Below are positions 9,113 through 15,645 of a stretch of 29,615 nt of DNA, piece after piece. A program made the position numbers and the translations under genes. Within the stretch, counting starts at the first letter, position 1, and each line of letters starts with the position of its first letter. Source of the stretch: a virus; the IMG/VR virus record IMGVR_UViG_3300037502_001832, positions 1 to 29,615 of that record; one strand, written 5' to 3'. The notes beneath the pieces were generated by a model that searched no databases, was not told the origin of the DNA, and saw only the letters and a list, made by a program, of their open reading frames with translations.

Positions 9113-9709
9113 ATGAGATACCTATTTTTATTTCTTCCCTTGCTTTCCTTTGCGCAAGACGTTGTCTTAGATACTGTTTATATAAAAAAACAGGGTAATT
9201 TATATTACATTATTACGCAAACGGAATATAGTGATTCAACGATTACTGGAAATAAAGAATTACTTGGTGATTCTTTAAAATCTATTCAAACATTATTACG
9301 AAAAGCTGAAGGGCAAAGTACTACTTTATCTTTATATGCTAAGCCTATTATTACAAAGGGCAAAGCCGTGCAAAGGATTAATTACTACAATGATTTGCAC
9401 GTTCAAATAAGCGGTAAGCCTGTGTATTTTACAACTGCTCAAAGGGATACTGCAAAGTTTTTGGGTAATTGGAAATTGAATTTTAACGGTGAAATTATTG
9501 ATGGAGTAATTGAATTAAACAATAATAAGCGTTTAATTTTCAACCCAGACAATGGCAAAGTTTACACCATTTCAACAAATCTTTTATTAGCCACTTTTAC
9601 CAACCAAATATCTTTTACATTTAACTCCGTCAAATACGATTGCTATAAATACGCTGATGGCAAATTTGCAACTGTGGATGGCAATGTAAGGCTTATAAAA
9701 TTAGAGTGA
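9113..9709 (+). CDS. secreted-type protein of unknown function
   Basis: A 198-residue protein starting with a short, clear signal peptide (MRYLFLFLPLLSFAQ, with Gln at the probable new N-terminus as often in Bacteroidota). The mature part is beta-rich with no recognised motif; a central segment (about residues 75-120) is more polar and ends in a GNWKLNFNGE-like strand. It begins one base after the S74 fibre stop and ends overlapping the holin start as TGATG. The context between fibres and lysis genes suggests a surface-exposed accessory or a spanin/lysis helper, but nothing in the sequence decides this. Confidence 0.55.
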   Translation: MRYLFLFLPLLSFAQDVVLDTVYIKKQGNLYYIITQTEYSDSTITGNKELLGDSLKSIQTLLRKAEGQSTTLSLYAKPIITKGKAVQRINYYNDLHVQISGKPVYFTTAQRDTAKFLGNWKLNFNGEIIDGVIELNNNKRLIFNPDNGKVYTISTNLLLATFTNQISFTFNSVKYDCYKYADGKFATVDGNVRLIKLE

Positions 9710-10113
9710 TGAAAGCAGTTATCTACAACATTTTAAAACTTGGATATGAAGGCATTGCTTTTGCCGTGTGCTGCGGTTTTATCGCTTCTTTCTTTATACC
9801 AATTAAAGGATTTCTTTTGTTTACTGTTTTTGTGGTCTTTGCTGATACCATCACAGGAATCTTGGCTGCTAGAAAAAGGGGAGAAGCAATTACGAGTAAA
9901 GGACTTTACCGAACATCGCAAAAAATAGTTGTTTACTTTGTAGGTATAATGATTTTTGAGGGCAGTCGTATTACTTTTAATTTGCCTTTAAACATTACAT
10001 ACATGGTAGCTTTTACCATTGCTACAACTGAACTATATAGCATTGCTGAAAATATACGTTCAATAACGGGAGTTAATATTGGTACATATTTATTAAGATT
10101 TTTTAGACGTTAA
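9709..10113 (+). CDS. phage holin (holin_4_1-like)
   Basis: A 134-residue membrane protein with hydrophobic segments at roughly residues 14-33, 36-50, 74-90 and 96-110, and a cytoplasmic-type loop carrying DTITGILAARKRGE followed by SKGLYRTSQK. That DxxTG...R pattern marks the Bacteroidota/Firmicutes phage holin family (toxin secretion/phage lysis holin). Holins open the inner membrane for the endolysin. The chosen start is the ATG at 9709, overlapping the previous stop; a GTG three bases earlier also exists. The amidase endolysin lies 1.2 kb downstream in the same operon. Confidence 0.82.
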   Translation: MKAVIYNILKLGYEGIAFAVCCGFIASFFIPIKGFLLFTVFVVFADTITGILAARKRGEAITSKGLYRTSQKIVVYFVGIMIFEGSRITFNLPLNITYMVAFTIATTELYSIAENIRSITGVNIGTYLLRFFRR

Positions 10114-10124
10114 AACAAAAAAAA

Positions 10125-10421
10125 ATGATGGAAGTAAAATTAGTAGATGCGTTAAAAAACGCAAACACTCCGAAAAGTCCTATTGGAGATTTGGCATGTT
10201 ATTCAATGAATTTTGCCGAACTTGCTGGAGAGGTAAATGTATTCCTTGAAGGAAATAAAGTTAAATTTACTTGGCGAGAGTACATTAAATTGGCTCAAAT
10301 TATTTGGGACAAAATCAAAGAGACAAGCAAAGAATGTGCTGGCAAAGAGATAGAAGTAAAATTACCAGCAAAACTTGGTTTAATTTCGGCAGCTTTTGCC
10401 CTAATTGGATTTAAATTATAG
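10125..10421 (+). CDS. small protein of unknown function in the lysis region
   Basis: A 98-residue protein: about 40 residues with a helical NFAELAGEVNVFLEG stretch, a central basic helix (KFTWREYIKLAQIIWDKIK), and a short hydrophobic C-terminus (LGLISAAFALIGFKL) that could touch the membrane. Two adjacent ATG codons (10125 and 10128) are possible starts. It lies 11 bases after the holin and is followed by a 72-base gap with two hairpins. A lysis helper or superinfection function is possible, but the family was not recognised. Confidence 0.5.
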   Translation: MMEVKLVDALKNANTPKSPIGDLACYSMNFAELAGEVNVFLEGNKVKFTWREYIKLAQIIWDKIKETSKECAGKEIEVKLPAKLGLISAAFALIGFKL

Positions 10422-10478
10422 GCGCAGTTGAGATTCGCTACCTTAGTGCCGAGGGGATAGGATGTATTCTTATCCCCT
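10421..10478 (+). promoter_or_regulatory. paired hairpins in the gap before the metallophosphoesterase
   Basis: The 72-base gap 10422-10493 holds two consecutive stems read as plus-strand RNA. The first pairs GGCGC (10421-10425) with GTGCC (10446-10450), with one G-U pair and a 20-base loop. The second pairs AGGGGATA (10452-10459) with TATCCCCT (10471-10478). The bases after the second stem are TTTAAAATAAAA, a weak terminator tail at best. It may reduce read-through into the next gene, protect an mRNA end, or be a processing site. No promoter box is visible in the gap. Confidence 0.4.
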
Positions 10479-10493
10479 TTAAAATAAAACAAT

Positions 10494-11327
10494 ATGAAAC
10501 TTAACAAGATATTTCCGAACACGCATGAGTTTAAAGATTTTCAAGTATACGGCAAAGAACGATGGATGCTATTTATCTCCGATGTTCACCTTGATTCTTT
10601 GCATTGTGACCGTGATAAATTAAAACAACATTTAGATTTAGCACTTAAACGAAATGCACCAGTATTTATCTTTGGTGATTTGTTAGATTTGATGCAAGGC
10701 AAATACGACCCACGAAGTAACAAGGCTGACCTTAATCCTAAATACAACTCTTCAAAGTATATTGATGAAGTTATTAATGATGTGGTAGATTTCCTTACTC
10801 CATACAAAGATGTACTTGCGTTTTATTCCCCAGGCAACCATGAAACATCGGTTGAGAGGAGAATTGAATATGGAATTGCGGATAAAATAGCTTATAAACT
10901 TGATATTTCTAAAGGCAATTATTCAGGATATATTTATTGTAGGTTTTTTTCTTATTTAGAAGAAACTGGTTCACATCCCCTTATCATTGGATTCCATCAC
11001 GGTTTTGGAGGCGGAGGACCAGTCACTCGAGATGTCATAAATACAAACAGAAAAGCGGTTTATTTGCCCGATTGCAATATAATTATCTCTGGGCACACTC
11101 ACGACCGCTGGATAGTACCAATCACAAGACAAAGACTTTCAAGATACAAAGAATATCTTGACCAGCAGTGGCATATAAAGACTGGAACTTACCAGAATGC
11201 ACCTACTGAGTTTAACGGTTATGTCGTTGAGAAAGGTTTAGCTCCTAAAACTGGTGGAGGTATTTGGATGAACTACACAATAGATAGCACAAAAACTTTA
11301 GTCTATAATTTTCAATTTGCTGAGTAA
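10494..11327 (+). CDS. calcineurin-like metallophosphoesterase
   Basis: A 277-residue soluble protein with the full metal-binding set of the calcineurin-like phosphoesterase fold: SDVH (Asp30, His32), GDLLD (Asp62), GNHE (114-117), HHG (168-170) and GHTH (200-203). Such enzymes cleave phosphoester bonds in nucleic acids, cyclic nucleotides or proteins using two metals; the substrate cannot be read from sequence. It is not an SbcD-type fusion, since no long C-terminal extension is present. It lies between holin and endolysin and shares one base with the amidase start (TAATG), so all are made together late in infection. Confidence 0.8.
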   Translation: MKLNKIFPNTHEFKDFQVYGKERWMLFISDVHLDSLHCDRDKLKQHLDLALKRNAPVFIFGDLLDLMQGKYDPRSNKADLNPKYNSSKYIDEVINDVVDFLTPYKDVLAFYSPGNHETSVERRIEYGIADKIAYKLDISKGNYSGYIYCRFFSYLEETGSHPLIIGFHHGFGGGGPVTRDVINTNRKAVYLPDCNIIISGHTHDRWIVPITRQRLSRYKEYLDQQWHIKTGTYQNAPTEFNGYVVEKGLAPKTGGGIWMNYTIDSTKTLVYNFQFAE

Positions 11328-11989
11328 TGAAAGTAAATAAATTTTGCGTTTTCCTCGATGCTGGTCACGGTGGAATTAATCCTAAATTAAAAATACCAAA
11401 CAATTACACGACGTACCCTTCCAAATGTTTCCAGCATACCAATAGCCTTTTTCACGGTTACGGTTGGTTCTTTGAAGGTGTGTTTAACCGTGATGTTGCC
11501 GTTTTAATTGAGAAGTATTTAAAAGACTGGGGATTTTCAGTTATGAATGTTTACGACCCTATTTTAGATTTACCATTGGGACAAAGGGTAAAGAAAGCTA
11601 ATTTTGCTGCTTCCAATTATTCCGATTCATTATACCTTTCCATTCATGGCAATGCTGCGGAAAACAAAGCTGCCAGAGGTTGGGAAGTATATACCAGTAT
11701 TGGACAAACAAAGTCAGATATATACGCTTCATTCCTTTTTGACGAGGTCAAAGAATCCTTTCCTAACTGGGTATTTAGGAAAGATACTCAGGATGGGGAC
11801 AATGACAGGGAGGAAATGTTTTATGTATTGACTAAAACAACCATGCCTTCTGTCCTTTCTGAAAACGGTTTCTTTACCAATTACAAAGATACGCTAATGA
11901 TGTTCGACCCAAAGTTTCAGGATACATTGGCTTTATGTCATGCAAGGGCGGTTGTTGATTATGCAAAGCATTTGGGCTATGAGTTTTGA
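11327..11989 (+). CDS. N-acetylmuramoyl-L-alanine amidase (Amidase_3 endolysin)
   Basis: A 220-residue protein covering just one Amidase_3 domain. The zinc ligands are visible: His14 in LDAGHGG, Glu50 before NRDVA, and His107 in LSIHGNA. The catalytic glutamate is Glu179 in SENGFFTN. These enzymes cut the bond between N-acetylmuramic acid and the peptide stem. There is no signal peptide and no cell-wall binding domain, as expected for an endolysin of a Gram-negative host released through the holin encoded upstream. It is the last gene of the left plus-strand block, converging on the minus-strand block across about 70 bases. Confidence 0.87.
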   Translation: MKVNKFCVFLDAGHGGINPKLKIPNNYTTYPSKCFQHTNSLFHGYGWFFEGVFNRDVAVLIEKYLKDWGFSVMNVYDPILDLPLGQRVKKANFAASNYSDSLYLSIHGNAAENKAARGWEVYTSIGQTKSDIYASFLFDEVKESFPNWVFRKDTQDGDNDREEMFYVLTKTTMPSVLSENGFFTNYKDTLMMFDPKFQDTLALCHARAVVDYAKHLGYEF

Positions 11990-11997
11990 AATAAAAA

Positions 11998-12021
11998 AGG
12001 GTTGACGCAACTGCCAACCCT
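11998..12021 (-). terminator. rho-independent terminator of the minus-strand block
   Basis: Arms AGGGTTG (11998-12004) and CAACCCT (12015-12021) form a 7-bp stem. Read on the minus strand, the stem is followed directly by TTTTTT (plus-strand A-run 11993-11998), the layout of an intrinsic terminator. On the plus strand the stem is followed by GAAAGATTT, so termination of the lysis operon here is less convincing. It sits 40 bases beyond the last minus-strand gene. Confidence 0.65.
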
Positions 12022-12060
12022 GAAAGATTTCACAAACTACATTAACAAATTAAAATCAAA

Positions 12061-12348
12061 CTAACCTACTAAAACCCTTAATAATTTTAAACATAATTCC
12101 TTAACTCCGTCGGTATCTCTTCCGTCATATATTTTATATGCAATTGCTATCATTCTACCTTTATCCATTGTCATGTAAGCTGGTTTCCCATTAGGCACAA
12201 GTTCGTTTAAATAAAAATTTAAAATTGCTATTTTACTTGATACCGTTTCTGAAAACCGAATAGGTCTTGGATATTGAGCAGCTATTGTTTCTATTTCATT
12301 CCATTTTTTAACGGAAAATCCATCAATGATTATATTACCTTTTGCCAT
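12061..12348 (-). CDS. small protein of unknown function, end of minus-strand block
   Basis: A 95-residue soluble protein, basic at the start, with a helix-rich middle (SVKKWNEIETIAAQ) and a GRDTDGVKELCLKLLR-like C-terminal helix. It overlaps the upstream resolvase gene by 14 bases and is the last gene before the terminator at about 12000. No family recognised. Coupling to the resolvase suggests a shared expression time rather than a shown function. Confidence 0.5.
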   Translation of the reverse strand: MAKGNIIIDGFSVKKWNEIETIAAQYPRPIRFSETVSSKIAILNFYLNELVPNGKPAYMTMDKGRMIAIAYKIYDGRDTDGVKELCLKLLRVLVG

Positions 12349-12820
12349 TTTTAATATATTTTTTTGCCATAAGCGCTAAGAAAAATGCGTCTATCATATC
12401 CTGAGTCACTTTGGCTGGTTTAAAATCAGGTTCAAATTTTAGCCGTTCTTGTTCAACGACCTTTAAAAAAACTTCTTTACCCCATTTTCTACCTTTACCT
12501 TCAGGTGAAATATTAAATGCGTTGTATCCATTTTCCTTTATCCATTCATAAGCTATGCGACTTGCTCCTTGATTCATTCCCACGTTTCTGGACATTCGGG
12601 AAAGGATAGCACGATTAATAGATGAATTGAAAGTAATGTTCTGAAGGCTGGAGTCTTCCACAAGGATAATCGGATTGTGGTAATCATTCCACGTTGGAAC
12701 ATCTTTTATAAAATCAACAAAGCGTTTGTATCTTTTAAAGATAATTACTTTGTCAGCAATTATACATGATGCCATTCCGTTTAATCTTATTGCGGGGTCA
12801 ACCCCTATATATGTTTTCAT
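12335..12820 (-). CDS. RuvC-like Holliday junction resolvase
   Basis: A 161-residue protein with an RNase H/RuvC-like pattern: Asp8 in YIGVDPA on the first strand, Glu55-Asp56 in ILVEDSS, and Asp141 and Asp144 in the C-terminal helix (QDMIDAFFLAL). These acidic residues bind two metals in RuvC-type enzymes, which resolve branched DNA before packaging. Length is normal for the family. It begins in an ATGA overlap with the upstream small gene. Another RNase H-fold nuclease or a terminase-nuclease relative cannot be excluded by eye, but size and acidic pattern fit a resolvase best. Confidence 0.65.
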   Translation of the reverse strand: MKTYIGVDPAIRLNGMASCIIADKVIIFKRYKRFVDFIKDVPTWNDYHNPIILVEDSSLQNITFNSSINRAILSRMSRNVGMNQGASRIAYEWIKENGYNAFNISPEGKGRKWGKEVFLKVVEQERLKFEPDFKPAKVTQDMIDAFFLALMAKKYIKNGKR

Positions 12821-13068
12821 TTTCTACTTTCTAAAAATAATTGGTAAACCTCACTTAATTTATAAGCATCCTCATTAATAATTTCATTATACCAATCGCC
12901 ACCATAGTCAGATATATACCAACGTTCATTAGAAAGCCATTTTGAAAATTCATTCATTATTTCCATTTGTAACATTTCGGCGGCTTCGAAAACTAATGGA
13001 CATTTATTTTCTTTATCATAAATACCTTTTAGGTATTCAATGCCTGTTTTACTTTTATTTTTCTTCAT
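12817..13068 (-). CDS. small protein of unknown function
   Basis: An 83-residue mixed-charge protein with a helical middle (FEAAEMLQMEIMNEFSKWL) and a tyrosine- and tryptophan-rich C-terminal half (RWYISDYGGDWYNE). No signal peptide, membrane segment or catalytic motif. It is coupled to the resolvase by ATGA and starts two bases after the membrane protein gene. Function not recognised. Confidence 0.5.
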   Translation of the reverse strand: MKKNKSKTGIEYLKGIYDKENKCPLVFEAAEMLQMEIMNEFSKWLSNERWYISDYGGDWYNEIINEDAYKLSEVYQLFLESRK

Positions 13069-13070
13069 GA

Positions 13071-13607
13071 TTATAAAGTTATCGTTTTAAACGAAGTTAC
13101 ATAACCGCTTCCTTGTTTTGGCGCATCTTCATTGATTTTTTTTGCAACAGGCTTTCTTTTGCGGCGTTTGATTGGTTCTGGTGCATTAATGCCATAAGCC
13201 TCAACGCCTTTGTCAACAAAGTTTATTTCCAAAAGGTACCCAAAGACTACTATTGTGCCAACAAAGAAAAACATGGTTATAAATTGCGCTCCAGAATACT
13301 TTTCAGATAAGCCAAAGAAAACTTCGATTAAGGCTATTAGCGTTGCTCCTAAGGCTATTTTAGGTGGATAAGGACTTCGTCCTTTAGTTGGGTTTAAAAA
13401 GTCCATGAAAACGACTGCAAAGCGTCCGAGTTGTAAAATGGTTGATGCTATGATAGCAATCCAAAAGTCAATCGGTAAAAAGATAGCGGTTAAATAGGCG
13501 TTGATTCCGTAGGTAAGGACAATTGTAGTAAGCATGATAGTTGGAATGTTATCGCTAATGCTTTCAAATGTCCATTTAAATTGTGTGTTTGTGAAATTCT
13601 TTTCCAT
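13071..13607 (-). CDS. multi-pass membrane protein of unknown function
   Basis: A 178-residue protein with several hydrophobic segments (roughly residues 22-45, 50-70, 86-100 and 106-126, counted from MEKN), followed by a basic, probably cytoplasmic tail with a PIKRRKRKP stretch. The start is placed at 13607 because an A-rich leader ending AACAACCTACA precedes that ATG and it leaves an 11-base gap to the upstream gene. The longer reading from 13661 would overlap that gene. Possible roles include superinfection exclusion or remodelling of the host membrane, neither shown. It lies in the early block, not the lysis block, so a holin is less likely. Confidence 0.6.
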   Translation of the reverse strand: MEKNFTNTQFKWTFESISDNIPTIMLTTIVLTYGINAYLTAIFLPIDFWIAIIASTILQLGRFAVVFMDFLNPTKGRSPYPPKIALGATLIALIEVFFGLSEKYSGAQFITMFFFVGTIVVFGYLLEINFVDKGVEAYGINAPEPIKRRKRKPVAKKINEDAPKQGSGYVTSFKTITL

Positions 13608-13618
13608 TGTAGGTTGTT

Positions 13619-13756
13619 TTAAAAAATGTTTAATACTTTGAATGAGTAACTCGTGTACCAATTATTCATAAATTGGCTGCATGATTTTTTGCTTCTGAAA
13701 ACTCGTACGGATACTTTGCCAGTTTTCTTGTCGGTTAATTCTACTTTCTGTTTCAT
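13619..13756 (-). CDS. 45-residue basic protein of unknown function
   Basis: A short basic protein (MKQKVELTDKKTGKV at its start, then RVFRSKKSCSQFMNN). The start at 13756 is chosen because the leader AAAAACAACCAATC before the ATG matches the leader of several other minus-strand genes. The longer frame from 13819 would run through the terminator at 13788-13809. Eleven bases separate it from the membrane protein gene downstream. Size and charge suit a nucleic-acid or host-protein binder; nothing specific is visible. Confidence 0.5.
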   Translation of the reverse strand: MKQKVELTDKKTGKVSVRVFRSKKSCSQFMNNWYTSYSFKVLNIF

Positions 13757-13787
13757 GATTGGTTGTTTTTTAGTTGGTGAAAAAAGT

Positions 13788-13809
13788 AGGGCAGCTGGGG
13801 GACTGCCCT
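13788..13809 (-). terminator. rho-independent terminator or attenuator between two small genes
   Basis: Arms AGGGCAG (13788-13794) and CTGCCCT (13803-13809) give a 7-bp GC-rich stem with an 8-base loop. On the minus strand the stem is followed by ACTTTTTT, a good intrinsic terminator tail. It lies 10 bases after the stop of the 59-residue gene and 31 bases before the next start, so it may limit how much of the downstream genes is transcribed. Confidence 0.65.
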
Positions 13810-13819
13810 GTGAAGGCAA

Positions 13820-13999
13820 TTATTTTCTTTTGTTTAATTCCATTACGCAATAATGAATTTCATCTTGATAATAAAAATTTTTTGGATTATTAGGCATGGC
13901 ATCAATTGCTTCTTTACAATCTTTAATTATAAATCTTAAGCAATCATTACTTAATGATTTTACTTTTTTCTGGTACTCTGAGTGATTAATCTGAATCAT
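13820..13999 (-). CDS. 59-residue protein of unknown function
   Basis: An open frame just under sixty codons, starting MIQINHSEYQKKV and ending MELNKRK. It is helical, with three scattered cysteines, and rich in Lys and Asn. It fills an otherwise empty gap, ends ten bases before a terminator stem, and starts 34 bases downstream of a conserved AT-rich element (14034-14107), as expected for the first gene of its operon. No family recognised. Confidence 0.5.
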   Translation of the reverse strand: MIQINHSEYQKKVKSLSNDCLRFIIKDCKEAIDAMPNNPKNFYYQDEIHYCVMELNKRK

Positions 14000-14033
14000 T
14001 TTGTTGTGTTTTTAAAGTTGTGAAATATCGTTT

Positions 14034-14107
14034 GTTATTTTCAATACGTAAATTTAAAAACAAATTTTGATATAAAAAAATATTTTCACAAATATTTTTA
14101 AAAAAAA
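14034..14107 (-). promoter_or_regulatory. conserved 74-bp AT-rich element, copy B
   Basis: This stretch matches 20087-20160 at about 66 of 74 positions without gaps. It contains a 10-bp inverted repeat (AAAAATATTT at 14076-14085, AAATATTTTT at 14090-14099) and the segment GTATTGAAAATAAC nearest the downstream gene. It lies upstream of the minus-strand gene at 13999. No exact TAnnTTTG box is inside it, so a phage-specific promoter or an operator for a regulator is plausible. Confidence 0.5.
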
Positions 14108-14108
14108 A

Positions 14109-14945
14109 TCAAAATTCTTCCTTTTGCCCATCTTTTGGAAAGTTATCCCTTTTTATTTCCCAGTATTCAGCCATCAAGGACGCACGAAATTTATAATCAT
14201 TGTCGGTGTGATACCCGTTTTCGTAGATACATTTGCAGATAGATTCGTACAAGCGTTTGCCTTTTAACTTATAGTTCGCTTTTTTGCATTCGTAGTATCT
14301 TCCAGAGTTCAGGATTTGAGCCCAAAGTTTTAACCCATCTTCGGTATTATCAGCAGAAAAAAACTTTGCTTTTATATAACGGTTCTTTCCCCTAATTACC
14401 TCCCTTGTTTTATAGGTCACATGGTCATAACCTTTTAATGCTTTGCCTCCTCCAGCGTTTGCGTGTAATCGCCAAAGGTCGGTTTCAATCCCGTTGTTTG
14501 TCGCCTCAATAATAAAGAATGAATAAATCATTGAGACTGGGAAATCGGTCATGTAATGAACGTTCATAAGCATATCATTGTATTTGTATGCTAACCAAAT
14601 ACGCCTTAGTCTAGAATGGTTCTCTCCTTGCAAATTACGAAAGCCAATACCCGTTAAATAATCCCTGAGTTGATTCTCTGACATTTTACGCAACTGCCAA
14701 CCGTACTGCCTTGATCCAAAAGCGGAAGTCTTGATATTATTCGCCTTGACTTTCAAAGGTTCAATCGTCTTTTTTACAAATACGGTTTCAATTTTGATAA
14801 TTGGTGAAACTGACTGGGTATAGTATTCCGTTTCAACAGGCGAATACCACAATCCTAAAATAAATGCAATGGTTAAGCCACTACCTACCAAATAAGGAAG
14901 GCTTTTGTTTTGCGGAACATAGATAATTTCTTCTTTCTTTTTCAT
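14109..14945 (-). CDS. membrane-anchored glucosaminidase-like (GH73-type) protein
   Basis: A 278-residue protein with a single membrane segment (about residues 18-34) after a short lysine-rich start, giving a periplasmic C-terminal domain. Residues 130-260 resemble the glucosaminidase fold of FlgJ-type enzymes: a FFIIEATNNG helix with a candidate catalytic Glu, then AKFFSADNTEDGLKLWAQIL, and a closing ENGYHTDNDYKFRASLM segment like the GYATD..Y end of that family. Such enzymes cut glycan strands of peptidoglycan. It is in the early-type block, far from the holin and amidase. The match is by eye and the fold could be a related non-catalytic version. Confidence 0.5.
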   Translation of the reverse strand: MKKKEEIIYVPQNKSLPYLVGSGLTIAFILGLWYSPVETEYYTQSVSPIIKIETVFVKKTIEPLKVKANNIKTSAFGSRQYGWQLRKMSENQLRDYLTGIGFRNLQGENHSRLRRIWLAYKYNDMLMNVHYMTDFPVSMIYSFFIIEATNNGIETDLWRLHANAGGGKALKGYDHVTYKTREVIRGKNRYIKAKFFSADNTEDGLKLWAQILNSGRYYECKKANYKLKGKRLYESICKCIYENGYHTDNDYKFRASLMAEYWEIKRDNFPKDGQKEEF

Positions 14946-14960
14946 CTGGTTTTGTTTTAA

Positions 14961-15227
14961 TTACACAGTCGTAAGTTGTTCAGCATAAAAATATCCTCCA
15001 TCGTACTCAATAGTTTCATCATATGTATCTGCAATGACGTTGCCGTCGCAATCGTAAACAAGTCCTCCCCATGAAAATTCATCAACAGGGAAATAATCTG
15101 AGTTTAGCATTGCGGCGTAAAACCTTTCAACGGCTTCGCGCTTTGAGATAGCTGCAATTTCTTGACGTAAATCCTGATATTTCTTGGCGTTGCCAAAATA
15201 CATCACGGTGTAAATGTTCTTTTCCAT
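14961..15227 (-). CDS. small acidic protein of unknown function
   Basis: An 88-residue protein with no signal or membrane segment. The first half resembles a small alpha/beta fold (YTVMYFGNAKKYQDLRQEI, then a helix REAVERFYAAML); the C-terminal half is acidic and tyrosine-rich (YDETIEYDGGYFY). It is the first gene after the AT-rich element at about 15297-15330 and sits 15 bases ahead of the glucosaminidase-like gene. No family recognised; phages often carry such small acidic proteins as host-takeover or anti-defence factors, which is only a guess here. Confidence 0.5.
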   Translation of the reverse strand: MEKNIYTVMYFGNAKKYQDLRQEIAAISKREAVERFYAAMLNSDYFPVDEFSWGGLVYDCDGNVIADTYDETIEYDGGYFYAEQLTTV

Positions 15228-15296
15228 TTTGTTTGTTTTTTTAGTAGTAATAAAATTTTTTTTTGTTTCTTTTATAAAAATATGTATAAATAATTA

Positions 15297-15330
15297 TATA
15301 AAAAAATATTTGTGTATTTATTTAAAAAAA
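15297..15330 (-). promoter_or_regulatory. conserved AT-rich element, degenerate copy C
   Basis: The segment ATATAAAAAAATATTT followed by an A-rich end repeats the core of the elements at 20087-20160 and 14034-14107, but only one arm of the inverted repeat is intact. It again lies directly after a terminator and ahead of a minus-strand operon (15227 downward). The 69 bases between it and that gene are very AT-rich with no other recognisable signal. Confidence 0.35.
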
Positions 15331-15331
15331 A

Positions 15332-15355
15332 ATCCCATACCAAATGATATGGGAT
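15332..15355 (-). terminator. rho-independent terminator ending the dCTP deaminase operon
   Basis: Perfect 8-bp arms ATCCCATA (15332-15339) and TATGGGAT (15348-15355) with an 8-base loop. On the minus strand the stem runs into nine T residues (plus-strand A-run 15323-15331). It follows the last small gene of the operon by ten bases. Confidence 0.8.
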
Positions 15356-15365
15356 CAAAAACAAC

Positions 15366-15515
15366 CTAAATACTATGCAACATTCCAAAAGTAGATATCT
15401 TTATTTCTTTATTTTCAACGTGTATCCTGAGTTTTTTAAATTCTTCAATCGCTTCTTCGACCGTGTTTCCGTTAACTATTACCCTTTCTTCATTGTATTT
15501 TATTTCCCATTTCAT
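15366..15515 (-). CDS. 49-residue protein of unknown function
   Basis: A short frame starting MKWEIKYNEERVIVNGNTVEE and containing a helix EEAIEEFKKLR, then a second strand-like part. It is coupled to the upstream small membrane protein by an ATGA overlap and is followed in ten bases by a strong terminator, so it closes an operon of eight coupled genes. The pattern of strand, helix, strand suggests a small folded domain. No family recognised. Confidence 0.55.
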   Translation of the reverse strand: MKWEIKYNEERVIVNGNTVEEAIEEFKKLRIHVENKEIKISTFGMLHSI

Positions 15516-15643
15516 TTGCTAAAGTCTTTTATAAGGTCAACAATGTAATAAATAGCGAAGCACAGTGTAACAATGCCTCCAGCTGCGACAAATAGATTAA
15601 GCATAAATTTAGTTGCTTCTATCCTTTCTTTTTGATTTAACAT
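15512..15643 (-). CDS. 43-residue single-pass membrane protein
   Basis: A short frame with a polar start (MLNQKERIEATKF), one clear hydrophobic segment (LNLFVAAGGIVTLCFAIYYIV, about residues 15-35) and a charged end (DLIKDFSK). It starts two bases after the dCTP deaminase stop and ends in an ATGA overlap with the next gene, which strongly supports translation. Small membrane proteins of phages often affect entry exclusion or the host membrane; the actual role is unknown. Confidence 0.55.
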   Translation of the reverse strand: MLNQKERIEATKFMLNLFVAAGGIVTLCFAIYYIVDLIKDFSK

Positions 15644-15645
15644 GG

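Noticed and set aside
9706-9708. GTG as holin start
   Set aside because: The ATG three bases later overlaps the previous stop as TGATG, the usual coupling here.
10431-10444. Minus-strand CTAAGGTAGCGAA identical to a conserved 23S rRNA segment
   Set aside because: A 13-base match to a 3-kb rRNA is expected by chance in a window of this size; there is no flanking rRNA similarity.
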